A stretch of DNA of 64,000 nt from Platycnemis pennipes (GCA_933228895.1 OW121852.1:62290872-62354871); one strand, 5' to 3'. Shown: positions 48,630 through 58,140, counted from the stretch's first letter. Numbers and translations are program-made. Notes: a model not told the origin generated them from the letters alone.

Positions 48630-48940
48630 ATGGAAATAGCCTTTTGAATGGGTATGGGCAACGATAAGGTTGGAGAATGTGAGGTGGGTGGTATGGAAGA
48701 CGTACGAGAAGTGCTCGAGATGGTAGAAAAGGAAAGGAAGCTGGTTGTGACAATATTCTGCCGGAAATTTAGATAAGGTGGAGAAACTGGATGTAGCTGA
48801 TAACAAGGGACAGGGCTTTTTTTTTAAAGGACATGATAGAGGGAATGATATTGTAAGTTTTGTAGAGGGAGGAGTGGAACGGGGAGTTTGGATAGAATGA
48901 TGGGACATGTATGACGATCTGAAGGAGGGCATCATATAAC
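48630..48940 (+). mobile_element. LINE family B fragment (plus strand)
   Basis: One of two plus-strand family B copies. It reads MEDVREVLEMVEKERKLVVTI, the counterpart of NEEVLEMTGEERKLI at 5935-6290, followed by decayed sequence. The minus-strand frames listed over it are antisense. Confidence 0.5.
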
Positions 48941-49807
48941 AGGTAGGGGTATGAACTTTATGATATGTAGGTATATCGTTCCTGATTGCTAGAAAATTGA
49001 TAAAATGCTAACTTGTTAGGAATAAAGTTAATGCCTAAATTGATTTGTGAGAGTTAGTTTCGCAGTGACTAGTTGTCTTAGCGCCCTAAAAAAACAATAC
49101 TAATCCTGCTAAGAAGGAAAATGCTCATAACGTAACTAAGCCATGGCCGAAAATTTTCAGGTGAAGGAGTCGGAAGAAAGAAAAATGCAATCATTTGCGC
49201 GAAAACACCTTTCGTAAAATCTCTGAGGCACGAACGTAAGAAATCCGACTCTCCTTTTAGTCAACGCCAGGTCGAGGGAATCCCGGACATATTTTCCGAT
49301 CGCCTCGTTTTCGATTTTGGAACAGGGATTCTCTCGCCATTACACTCGCCATCTTTACGTCTCCTCCGTGCAGCGATCCGAAGTTTATTCGGTGAAAACC
49401 TTCACGTAGGTGCCCCGAGCCCACCCGAGAGAAGCGGACACCTCGCGGGGCAGATTTCGTTTTATTTCTCGCTGTCTCCGTGGAAATAATATTATTTTCC
49501 GTCTCGCTAGACTGCTGGAGTTCCCCCGAGCGCCATTATCGTCCGTTGCAGCAGTTGGCCGCTCTGACGGGTGAATTTCCCGTGCATCCCGTCCGATTCG
49601 CAAACGCCGCCGCTATTTTGTTCCCGAATTTTATTCCTCTTCGCTGCCTTCGGCACTTTTCCGAAGCTTCTGCACGCGTGATCAAGAAAACTGCTGCATT
49701 ATGGGAACGATGGAAGTGGTGGTAAGGGAGATCGGTTTACTGTGGAATCTCTACCCAAGGGTCCAAGTTCCGGTCCGGGTAGAGGCTGAGATTCTTTACA
49801 ATGGTGG
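48941..49807. other. No recognised gene; repeat-free GC-richer patch
   Basis: 49200-49740 is GC-richer, without recognised repeats or domains; frames are open on both strands for about 70 to 80 codons. A regulatory role or unrecognised exon is possible. Confidence 0.3.
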
Positions 49808-50085
49808 GAATGGTTGGTGTTGGACTAGAATAATGGCTTTCCACTCTGATGGCCAGAGGTTTAACCCCGACTGATGCTGAGTGTTTTCATCAGCATACTG
49901 GCTCCTACATGTGTGCTAATGTGGAGAGAACTTCGAGGTCAGTACTCCGTCCGTCGGATGGTACGTTTAACCTTGGACCATATTCGTGCCTTGGGCACTT
50001 TAAATACAGCCGACTACTAGCCGAACTCTGGGTCGTCTATTGCCGACGCCGGGTTTCTCTCCACTCTTACACATTCCTCCGAAAA
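49808..50085 (+). mobile_element. S1 SINE
   Basis: B box AGGTTTAACCCCGAC, then a variable stretch, then AGTACTCCGTCCGTCGGATG and TTGCCGACGCCGGGTTTCTC. A 102-codon frame across it is not a gene. Confidence 0.7.
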
Positions 50086-50214
50086 TCATATCCACTTCTA
50101 AATCGGCACGTATACGTAAATTCCGTAAACGACGTTAGCTGTAGGTCACATCCCTAGACACTAACTAGCATCCAAAAGCATTATTTTCTATCGAATGTTA
50201 TTAATTTCTATCTT

Positions 50215-50345
50215 GTGAAAGACCTGGTTCCGAATCCCGGGAAAGGCAGAGAATTTCATCGGTCCCTACTTAAGAGTTAAGTGTACAACAGTTACTCCAT
50301 CTGTTGGGCACTAAGTTTTCTCTCCATTTTTTCTCCGTTCCTCGA
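50215..50345 (+). mobile_element. S1 SINE, short copy
   Basis: B box CTGGTTCCGAATCCCGG, then CATCGGTCCCTACTTAAGAG and a diverged TACTCCATCTGTTGGG. Most of the 3' body is deleted. It lies about 130 bp after the S1 copy at 49808. Confidence 0.6.
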
Positions 50346-51163
50346 AATATTTCAATCCCTTACGATTCACCAAACTTTCCTACATGGCCGAAAAGAACCT
50401 TATCTATCAGTCGCTCGCCTTTCCTTGGAAGAAACTGTTATTTTATCCTGTGAAATTTTTAAGTATTATCTTCCAATATTTTTAAATCGAGTTTCATCGT
50501 ATATAGGACCCATAAACCAACCACATTTTTAGATTCGATGGCGTGAAAAAAATGCCTGAGTTAGCTATCTTTTTTCGATAGTTTTTGGTCTAGGTATAGG
50601 AACACTTTAATGCAGACACCCTTTAGGAAATGGTGCAGAAAAATACTAAATCTTCGAGATGAGGTGAATTTCCACGAAGTCGAGCCTGTCACCATAGAAT
50701 TCCCGCAGTAGGTACTCTACAGCATTGTCTCTCCGCACGGGTCGGTACCACCTAACGGCAGTCGTTCGAGAGATTATTTTTTTCAAAAATGGAAGCGACC
50801 GTTCCGCTTCGTCCCTACCATGCTTTCGCATTCCGACCGCTCATAGGACGACGGCCACGCGAGCGAAACCCTGAATCATAAATCCATCAATGACCTCAGG
50901 GTCTCGGTCCAGTGGGCCGGATGATCAGTCTTATTAGCGTGTGGGCTGAGTCCCAAGTGCCGGCCGCCACAGAGAGGGAATGGTTATCTGCGGAAAGATT
51001 AGGCGCATGGACATGGACACCATATTCTGGTGGGTCAGATCAAATAGCGAAGTCATGGTGCTTGCGATTTATCAACTTTCGTCTGTACCACCGCGCGGTG
51101 ATTTCACTTCATGCCTGCGAATTCCACTCTGTTAAAGTAATGCCTGGCTTTATCATAATCAAT
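50346..51163. other. No recognised gene
   Basis: Unassigned sequence between an S1 SINE and the LINE A copy with target-site duplication. A 100-codon frame at 50912-51214 has no domain. Confidence 0.35.
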
Positions 51164-51173
51164 TTAGCACCAT
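51164..51173 (+). repeat. Left target-site duplication of LINE A copy
   Basis: TTAGCACCAT, identical to 51768-51777 on the other side of the LINE copy. A 10-bp duplication is typical of target-primed reverse transcription. Confidence 0.85.
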
Positions 51174-51767
51174 GTGAAAGAGTTCTGTTACCTGGGATGC
51201 CGAGTAACCATTGATGGACGAAGTAAAAGAGAAATTGCCAGAAGGATTGTCCAGGTGAAAAGGGCATTTTACCAAAAGAAGATTCTGCTTACAGCTACAA
51301 TTACAAGCGTGGAAGTGAGGAGGCATTTCATTATAACATTCATCTGGAGTATTTTACCATATGGCAGTGAAGCATGGACGGTAACATCAGCAAGGAAGTC
51401 AAGACTGGAAGCATTTGATATGTGGTGCTACCGAAGAATGATGAAGATAAAATGGATCGACCGAGTGACAAACGAAGAAGCCTTAAGAAGGGTGGGAGAA
51501 AAGAGATGGCTTCTGAAAACATTACAAAGAAGACGGGACAACTTAATCGGCCATATCTTAAGACACGATAACCTAATGAAGGCAATCGTCGAGGGAAAAG
51601 TGAACGGGTAGAATGGAAAAGGCAGGCCTCGTATGCGATATATGGAGCAAATTGTAAAGGATGTAAAAGGGAAAAATTACGTGGATATGAAGATGTTAGC
51701 TATTAGGAGAATCTAGTGAAAAGTTGCGTCAAACCAATCCGAGATTTTTGACCATTGATGATGATGA
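51174..51767 (+). mobile_element. LINE family A (RTE-like), 5'-truncated copy with target-site duplication
   Basis: The best-preserved family A copy. It encodes the segment after the reverse transcriptase palm: CYLGCRVTIDGRSK, then KRAFYQKKILL, YGSEAWT, WCYRRMMKIKW, RVTNEEALRRVGEKR and LIGHILRHDNLMKAIVEGKVNG. A frame break at about 51609 follows. The 3' end has the family's terminal sequence and ATG/TGA triplets. Flanks carry a perfect 10-bp duplication, TTAGCACCAT, at 51164-51173 and 51768-51777, which fixes both ends. The combination of this C-terminal extension with triplet tails is known from RTE-clade LINEs such as BovB; the clade is inferred. The longest readable frame is 145 codons (51174-51611). 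Confidence 0.85.
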
Positions 51768-51777
51768 TTAGCACCAT
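51768..51777 (+). repeat. Right target-site duplication of LINE A copy
   Basis: TTAGCACCAT directly after the triplet tail, pairing with 51164-51173. Confidence 0.85.
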
Positions 51778-51841
51778 AGGGAAAGATGGAAGAGAAATAT
51801 TTCATTGCCTTGCTCACAGCATCAATAAAGAAGAAAAGGGT

Positions 51842-51896
51842 CGGGTTGGTGTTGCAGCTAGAGCGCTGACCTCCCATTTCTTAGAGCGGGGGATTG
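51842..51896 (+). mobile_element. S1 SINE head, separated from its body by a MITE
   Basis: GGTTGGTGTTGCAGCTAGAG followed by GCGCTGACCTCCCATTTC is a tRNA-like head of the S1 type. Its B-box and body are not contiguous; a matching S1 body resumes at about 52208 after a palindromic element. Confidence 0.6.
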
Positions 51897-52198
51897 TGTT
51901 TGAAACCGTCGGGATTATCTCGAATAGGTAACCAAGGAGTCCCGTGGTACAAATTCGAATGGTCGGAAAATGTTGCTGTGTTTGAATCGTTCATTACAAT
52001 CACACTCATTGTTTTCACTTAAGTTTTTCTCATTCGGGTTCATAATGCTGGAGACGAACGGCAAAAACTAAAATGAAACCCATGAGTGAGATTGTTTAGA
52101 GTGATTAAAGCACACCAACATTTGTGAACCATTTTTGTTTGTATCACATGACTCCTTGGTTTCCTATTCAAGATAATCCCGACGGTGCCAAACACACC
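51897..52198. mobile_element. Long-TIR MITE, family M2, complete copy inside an S1 SINE
   Basis: The left arm starts TGTTTGAAACCGTCGGGATT and the right arm ends AATCCCGACGGTGCCAAACA. The arms match over about 55 bp (ACCAAGGAGTC and its complement are shared). S1 SINE head sequence lies immediately before it and S1 body sequence immediately after, so the MITE probably inserted near the SINE B box. The exact ends and target duplication are unclear because the SINE B box resembles the MITE end. Confidence 0.6.
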
Positions 52199-52207
52199 TT
52201 CCCTGGA

Positions 52208-52420
52208 TTCCGGAAGTGGCAGAGATTTTTACCGGCCTCTAATTTATTGCCATGTGGGGACACAAGCCCTGTAATCCGTTCGTCCAATGTGACGTTAACG
52301 TATAGTTCCCTCGGCGCCTTTTGTCAACAGAGCAGGCTGATGACGACGCCGGGTTTCTGTCAAACCATCCTAATGGCCCTCCCTTTCCCATTTTGTTCCT
52401 TTCTTCCCGGTCTGGAGAAC
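52208..52420 (+). mobile_element. S1 SINE body
   Basis: Starts at the position just after the B box (GGAAGTGGCAGAGATTTTTA), then CGTTCGTCCAATGTGACGTT, TCCCTCGGCGCC and GACGACGCCGGGTTTCTG. It probably belongs to the head at 51842-51896. Confidence 0.65.
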
Positions 52421-52486
52421 ATTTATGTTTGGAGTAGATTCCGAATCAGAGATGAACCGAGAAAATGAGGGGGTAGCAAAAGTGTC

Positions 52487-52722
52487 ATGGCTTGATGGGA
52501 GAGTACCAGCTTCCCGTCCCGATGGGCAATGGTTTGGATCTCAATTGTGGAAGAGGTTGGTTTGTAGTGTGCCCGTTTTCATATGACGTCGTATGGAGTG
52601 CATACCAAGTCCAGTTATTCGTCCGTCGAATGGGACGTTAAACCGTATATCACCTGTTTTGTTTCATTTAGAGCATGCTAATGTCAACACCGTGCCTCTC
52701 CATCCTTCATCCATTCCATTAA
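52487..52722 (+). mobile_element. S1 SINE
   Basis: B-box region ATGGTTTGGATCTCAATTG, then TTATTCGTCCGTCGAATGGG, ACGTTAAACCG and GCTAATGTCAACACCG. Older and more diverged than its neighbour. Confidence 0.65.
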
Positions 52723-52793
52723 TAATAACTACCTATCTCGATGGCTAATTTCTGTTGTAAAATAGGTAGAGGCAGGGATTTTTTAGCTACCGG

Positions 52794-53030
52794 AGGAAGG
52801 GTGGAGTGAAACCCGATGTCGCTATTACTCTACTCTTAACGATAGACATCTGGGGGACTAAGAGTAAAGGTCCCATCCGACAGACGGAGTACTGAACTTA
52901 AAGTGCACTCTACACATTACTCTCGTAGGGACTGCTACACAAAAAAAAATCTCTACTATTGCCAGGATTCAATCCCGGTACCCAATGATGGAAGGTCAGT
53001 GTTCTAGCCATCACACCGACTTGCTTCCCA
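52794..53030 (-). mobile_element. S1 SINE (minus strand)
   Basis: The reverse complement has the tRNA-like head (AGCAAGTCGGTGTGATGGCT), a B box GGGATTGAATCCTGG, and a body with ACTCCGTCTGTCGGATGGGA. It lies head to head in the downstream flank of the candidate exon at 53182-53523. Confidence 0.7.
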
Positions 53031-53181
53031 ATAATTGCGACAAACTACTTATATATATCTATGATTGGTTTATAATAAAAGGGAAATAATTTTGTAAGAT
53101 CAATGTTTAGGTATAATGCTATCTGGTTCCTGTTAATTTTTATCCATGTCTTCTTGACGATACTGAAGCGGGGACGATATG

Positions 53182-53523
53182 CTATGAACTGTAATGATTA
53201 TCTCCCGTTGCTGTTGCTTTAATTTCTTTTGTGAGTTTTTTTTGCAAAGCCTTAATATTAACGGGTAAATAAAACGTTATTTTTTTCTCCTCAAGTTGTA
53301 ATGAATTCGCTTCAGGGAATTGGTGCCTTAATCTTGAGAACTCATTCAGAATTGTTTCTTCCACTCTTTTGGCAAATTTCTTAAAGCTTTGTTCACTTCC
53401 TCTTTTGTGTAGTAAAATATCTGCAATAAGAACTGCATATTCACCTGTTGGATTTTGTTTCCGAGGAAGTATAACTTCATAGCAGATCTCTTTGTGTTCG
53501 TGCGGCGCAATTGCCGGGGCTCG
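53182..53523 (-). CDS. Candidate terminal exon of an unrecognised protein-coding gene
   Basis: On the minus strand the frame is open for 113 codons, from just after an in-frame TAG (53524-53526) to a stop at 53182-53184. It has no internal stop, in AT-rich DNA where random frames close quickly. The predicted peptide is protein-like: a stretch containing EICYEVILPRKQ, then GEYAVLIADILLHKRGSEQ, an amphipathic helical segment with KKFAKRVEETILNEF, then EEKKITFYLPVNIKALQKKL and a short polar tail ending HYSS. There is no ATG near the start; the first alternative start is a GTG at 53362-53364. The minus-strand sequence just upstream contains CTGAC, then CTCATTTTCACAG, then AATAG, all compatible with a branch point and 3' splice site; joining after AATAG would exclude the TAG. 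I do not recognise the family. It could be a last exon of a host gene, an exon captured by a transposon, or a fragment of an unfamiliar element. Confidence 0.5.
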   Translation of the reverse strand, partial: RAPAIAPHEHKEICYEVILPRKQNPTGEYAVLIADILLHKRGSEQSFKKFAKRVEETILNEFSRLRHQFPEANSLQLEEKKITFYLPVNIKALQKKLTKEIKATATGDNHYSS

Positions 53524-53526
53524 CTA

Positions 53527-54984
53527 TTGTTTCTGTGAAAATGAGGTCAGCTTTATTATGGTAGTATTTTTTCCTGGAGGAAAGGCAGATGGGAATTACT
53601 CCCGCTGCTTAAATGCAAGTTTTGTGTGCATTTCTGTGTACACTTTTTTTTAATGACCTTTGATTTTCAACTGATTTTCTTAACTCTTCTCTCGTTATTT
53701 CTTTTCGCATTGTGGAGTATATTGTTATAATAACAATAAAAAGGATTGTAGTATTTTCTCTGCGTCATTTTTCTCATCGTTGCATTTGTTAAAAATTCAT
53801 TAAATAAAGCGTTCTCTGGCCTTTACAAATGTTTCGTTTATCACAGAAACGACCACTAATGTTTTCCTGCATAAAGGAACAGCGGTTCATTGAAAAGTGG
53901 TCGGATTTTGCTCTTGCATATGCAGTCCATGCGATTTTTTTGAGCGAGTACTTGAGAGTTCAGAAGCTCTTTTTTTATAGAGCTATCAGCTTAATTATCA
54001 TATACAGCAGTGGCTTTCCGGTGCATTGTTGCTTTCCGCGAAACAAGAGGCCTGGAAAGCAGCGCATTTCAGAATGTAGCCCTTTGCAGTGACTTCACAG
54101 ACCGAAATGAATTGTATTTTCGTTTAAACTGCATTTGCAACTCCAGTTTGCATTGCGGTTATTTAGAATAACTTTTTTCATCTTGACATACACTTAGACA
54201 GGTATAATTGAAATTTTTTATGGCATTCAGCGACAATGGAGGAATACAAATAAAGCAGATTGGGTATACAGTCTGCCGTAAATGTAAGAATACAGTAAAT
54301 AATATCTAAGATTATGCGGATTTTAGTTACTAATTAATGATGACCGCTTATAGATAATTGTCTAGTTCAATTAACTTACTGAGATATTATTTAGTTTTTT
54401 AACCTAAATACTATATGATGGACCTTATAATGAAAATCTTCATCAACATCATTAGCATTATTGCTTGTAATAACCATAAATAATAGATGTTAGAAAATTG
54501 TACGGATATTGAATATTCCTTTTCTTCCATTTTTTCTTGGCTCTTTCCTGCCTAACTACGTTTCCAGGGTTAAATGTGTCTAAATCTTCACATCTTCTTA
54601 TTGCCTACAAGACATTCTGGTCATACATTCCTTTCCTACTTACGTGCCTATAACAGACATTCTTCCCTCATGAAACCATTTCGTTTCCCCTCCAAACATA
54701 ATCCATACAATTTCGTCTTATATAGCTTGTTTATTTTGAGAGTATTTTTTACGTACCACAAACTAAAAATCTGTTATCTTTCTCTTATAGGTAAAATATG
54801 CTATGAAGGCTGAAGGCTTATAAGGGAGATGTGTGTTTGGAGGAGGATGGAAAGGGTATGGTGGGCAGAGAGGACGAGCAACGGAGTAAGTATAAGATAT
54901 TTTGGGCGAGGAAAGGAAATTTTTGTATTAATTCCTGGGGTTGTAATGTGGATGAAGGGATTTTGTACCGCATCCTCATTTAAA
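53527..54984. other. Upstream side of the candidate exon; otherwise empty
   Basis: Minus-strand sequence just above 53526 has splice-acceptor-like features. Further up, AT-rich sequence without recognised exons or repeats. Confidence 0.35.
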
Positions 54985-55056
54985 TATCTATAGTAGGTAC
55001 TGTATAAGCTAACACCAAGGTGTGTGGCAGTGGGATAATCATCACCGAACATGCCA
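54985..55056 (+). repeat. CTACAT-led hairpin repeat, diverged copy
   Basis: AAGCTAACACCAAGGTGTGT followed by GGCAGTGGG and ATCACCGAACATGCC. It lies 20 bp upstream of a second copy in the same orientation. Confidence 0.5.
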
Positions 55057-55075
55057 CACGTGCATGTCCAAACAG

Positions 55076-55152
55076 ATACATCTAAATCTACGTGCTACCT
55101 TACAAGCCACCGCAAAGGTGTGTGGCAGGGGATGAAAAATCACCAGGCATGC
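55076..55152 (+). repeat. CTACAT-led hairpin repeat
   Basis: ACATCTAAATCTACGTGCTA leader, then ACAAGCCACCGCAAAGGTGT, GTGGCAGGGG and ATCACCAGGCATGC. With 54985-55056 this forms a direct pair. Confidence 0.6.
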
Positions 55153-55984
55153 TTTTTAATTCAGGAGAGAATTATATTCACACCTATCATGAAGGCATTT
55201 ACATTACTAGTCCATGTCCACTCTTACATCATAATGCATAATAATGCAGTAGAAAGTGCCACTTTCTTTCACTTCTATCATTAAAAGTGGCTAATGAAAA
55301 AAGAGGCTATTCTGATTGCCTACACTTATATCCAAGGTTGGAAAATTCCTCTTTAGTCTTAACAAAATAAAATAGACATTTCACAGTAAAAAGGAGTTCA
55401 TTTTGGAAAAAACTTAGCAACTACGGGATCGTAGGATTCGAAATTGAGTCTGTGAATTTTTATCAAGGTCTTAAACCTTACTTGTTCGATAATATATCGA
55501 TGGAAATGAAAATGAAAGCAACAATCCCTATACTTTCTTACTTCGTCATAAGATTTGCATTTTAGGCATGCATTTGGGTATTTTTGGTACATAGGTAGGA
55601 ATGCATACGCAGCTTAGTGAATAGTATTTACGAAGGGCCTTTGTTTTTTGTATCTCTAAAGGAATGACAACCGTGACTCTTTGTTACATTGCAACCGCAT
55701 TTATCTCCGTTGAATGGATGGAATTATCTCGGATGAACCTTCGCTGTTAGCATTTTCCGCTCAGGTTCTGTACGCACACGTTTGTGCATGTCTGAGTCAC
55801 TGCGTCACGCCTTGGTATTCAGGAGGGCGTGAAGCTCTCGCGCGCTTGAGCGTGCATTCTTCTCGTGTGCCCTCTCGTCGGTGACTCAGTACATTGGCCA
55901 GGGTGACAATTGTTGCACGTGAACCACGGTCACCTTCGGGAAAGGGCGCCAAAAAAATGAACGGTCCCGAGCAATGGAGATATC
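55153..55984. other. No recognised feature
   Basis: AT-rich to about 55680, then GC-richer to 55970. No domain or repeat recognised. Confidence 0.35.
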
Positions 55985-56415
55985 TCGTGGAGATATTTAT
56001 ATCACAGGAGGATATTCCTATCTCACAGAAATATGTATATCACACCACTGGAAAAATAGATCGCTAGATGTATGGATGAATTCTTTATGGGTCGTAATCT
56101 GGGTTAGCCGACGTTTTGATGAACGACTTGGTCATGATCTTCTTTGCGACTTCCCATATTCTTCCTACTCTACAGCTCAGGCTTCTTCTGGTTCAGGTGT
56201 CTTTTCTCATTCCTAGTGTATTTTTCTTGTTTCCGAACAGCATTTCAGTATGAATGTAGAGCTCTCGTTCCACCGGGTCATGGATTTCAACGTTGCCGAC
56301 GTTTTGATGAACGTTCGTTCATCGTTCTTAGGCCAAAGGATCTCGAATGTTACGTTTTGGCCTCCTTATACTCACTCAGCGGTCAAGTGACTTCTGATTA
56401 GTCGGTGTCGTGGAC
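55985..56415 (-). mobile_element. Probable 3' non-coding region of the Penelope-like element
   Basis: Lies directly downstream (minus strand) of the endonuclease remnant. It contains two exact copies of a 19-bp sequence starting GCCGACGTTTTGATG (56107-56125 and 56295-56313, plus-strand reading) and sequence of the type GGCCTAAGAACGATG...AAAACGTCGG, which is common near the 3' ends of Penelope-like elements. Confidence 0.45.
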
Positions 56416-56925
56416 TCAGTTGGGTGTGGTCTCCGGTCGGCTGCTCAATCTCATCGTCTTCATGGTTCTCAGTACGGGTTTCCAAGTGTTACCCAGAGAA
56501 AAACCTGAGTCCCGATTGTAATTACTCGTTTTCAGCCTGATTTCATTGGCTTTTTTCAAAAGGCGATCCCAGAATCCATTAGAACGGCAGAGTAACTTGG
56601 TATTCTCGAACTGCACCGAGTTTTGGCATGTGGTCCAGTGCTCTGAAATGGCTCATTTCTCGGGTTGTCCCAGGCGAAGGTGACGCTTGTGCTCCTTCGG
56701 TCGGGTACATATGGTTTCTCTGCATCGTATACCTTGCCGCACCCGCAAGGCACTTGATAGACCCCAGGTGTTTTGAGACCTATCGGATCTTTTGCTCCCA
56801 CGAGCAAATCTCGGATTTTTGCGGGTGTCTTGTGAATGGCTTGGATGTTGTATCTTATCAATATTCTGGCCACTTTTTCAGTAACCGAAGGGATGTAAGG
56901 TAGGAACGCCTTGGCTATTGGCTCC
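56416..56925 (-). pseudogene. Penelope-like element: GIY-YIG endonuclease remnant
   Basis: On the minus strand, ARILIRYNIQAIHKTPAKI is followed by LLVGAKDPIGLKTPGVYQVPC and CGKVYDAEK. After a frame change near 56600 comes FENTKLLCRSNGFWDRLL, EIRLKTSNYNRDSG and NTWKPVLRTMK. This is the C-terminal endonuclease of Penelope-like elements, with the GVY half recognisable and the YIG half degraded to YDA. The upstream part (56880-56925) can be read as KAFLPYIPSVTEKV-like, continuing the same protein. The reverse transcriptase domain was not found. Confidence 0.85.
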
Positions 56926-57994
56926 TCTCTGCTTCCCTATTTTAATCCCGAGAGCTCTATATTCAGTCCATGCACTGGGAAAGCACCTGTTCCTATTTCA
57001 GTATGAGATTACAAGTATTGGAGCGGGCAACTTTCGACACATGACATTACCCTGAAGATGTTGAGCGAATCTTTATCGAAACTCGTTTGAGATGGAGTGC
57101 CTTACCCGAATGAAGATCGTGAAGAATTCATTCGTAGGATACGCCGGGATAGCGTCAGTGCTTCCTAAAAGATGTGTGCTTGGAATATGGCGATCGGTTC
57201 GATTGAGAAGTTACATCACAGTTGCAGCAGGTAGCCGGTTTTGATTGGCCTATTACACTAGCTACCTATTAACCGATTCCATCATTAAAAAATGGGTATG
57301 TTCAGTTGTGATGGCTTCTTACTAAAGAAGAAACAAAATAGCATTTTAATACATTTTAAGAAAGAAATTTGATACGACTTAGGTTTCAGTGACTCTGCAT
57401 CATCTTCAGGTGGAACTACATCATCTTCACCTGAAGATAATACAGTGTCGTTGAAACATAGTGGTATTAACTTTTTTTTTTACTTTTGTAAATTGCACTT
57501 TTCTTTCTTCTTCTTTGCTAATTATGTTCAAGTAAGTACCACGCAATTTCCGGAATCCTCTTAATTCATTTTTAATGCCAGCATGGGTGGCTTCTCTTTG
57601 CCTTTCTAAATTGTGCTTTTAGGGTGACAATATTACTTGAAAGTCGCCGTACTGGGGCAACCCGCCTTCTCGCAGCCACCTCAGAAACGAAAATACACTA
57701 CGAGGGCGACGATAATTAATAAAGAAAATGATTAAAAAATGATTTAAAATGTGTACGGGACATAGGAGTGGGGTTTCTTTGTTCGCGCTCTTTGTGGAGT
57801 GTTCTTTAGCCGCATTAGAAATGACAGAATCCGTATGTAATATGAAACAGCATATAACTTGGTAGGAAAATTGTCGGTGATGCAATATAAACAGACATAT
57901 GTGATCTTGAGCTATTGATTGATGGCATTTTTTCGGTTAGGGTAAGTTCTGATAGTGTGTCTCAACTCATATTCTATGTATTCATTCATCTGTC
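56926..57994. other. Possible further Penelope-like debris
   Basis: Near 57049 ACCCTGAAGATGTTGAGCG is followed by TCGAAACTCGTTTGAG, and near 57428 there is an inverted repeat with the same CCTGAAGAT motif. Both resemble sequences near Penelope-like 3' ends. The remainder is unassigned. Confidence 0.3.
57402..57438. repeat. Inverted repeat ATCTTCAGGTG / CACCTGAAGAT
   Basis: An exact 11-bp stem separated by 15 bases. The half-site CCTGAAGAT followed by a GTCGTTGAAAC-type sequence also occurs at 57049 and, diverged, near 17980. Confidence 0.6.
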
Positions 57995-58140
57995 CGCCCC
58001 ATGCCTACTATATTTCTCTCTTGATATCGGCGTATTTCATGCATCTATCCACAGTATTCACGATATCTTTTTCTCCTCAGCCTCGCTTACTGAGCATTCT
58101 ACCTCATTAAGACCAAGGCAACGAATATTCAGAACTAAGA
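57995..58140 (-). mobile_element. LINE family B 3' fragment (minus strand)
   Basis: The minus strand reads MLSKRG, EKDIVNTVDRCMKYADIKREI, matching the block before the 3' end in other family B copies (FIDKIIG..KYAELKE). Confidence 0.5.
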
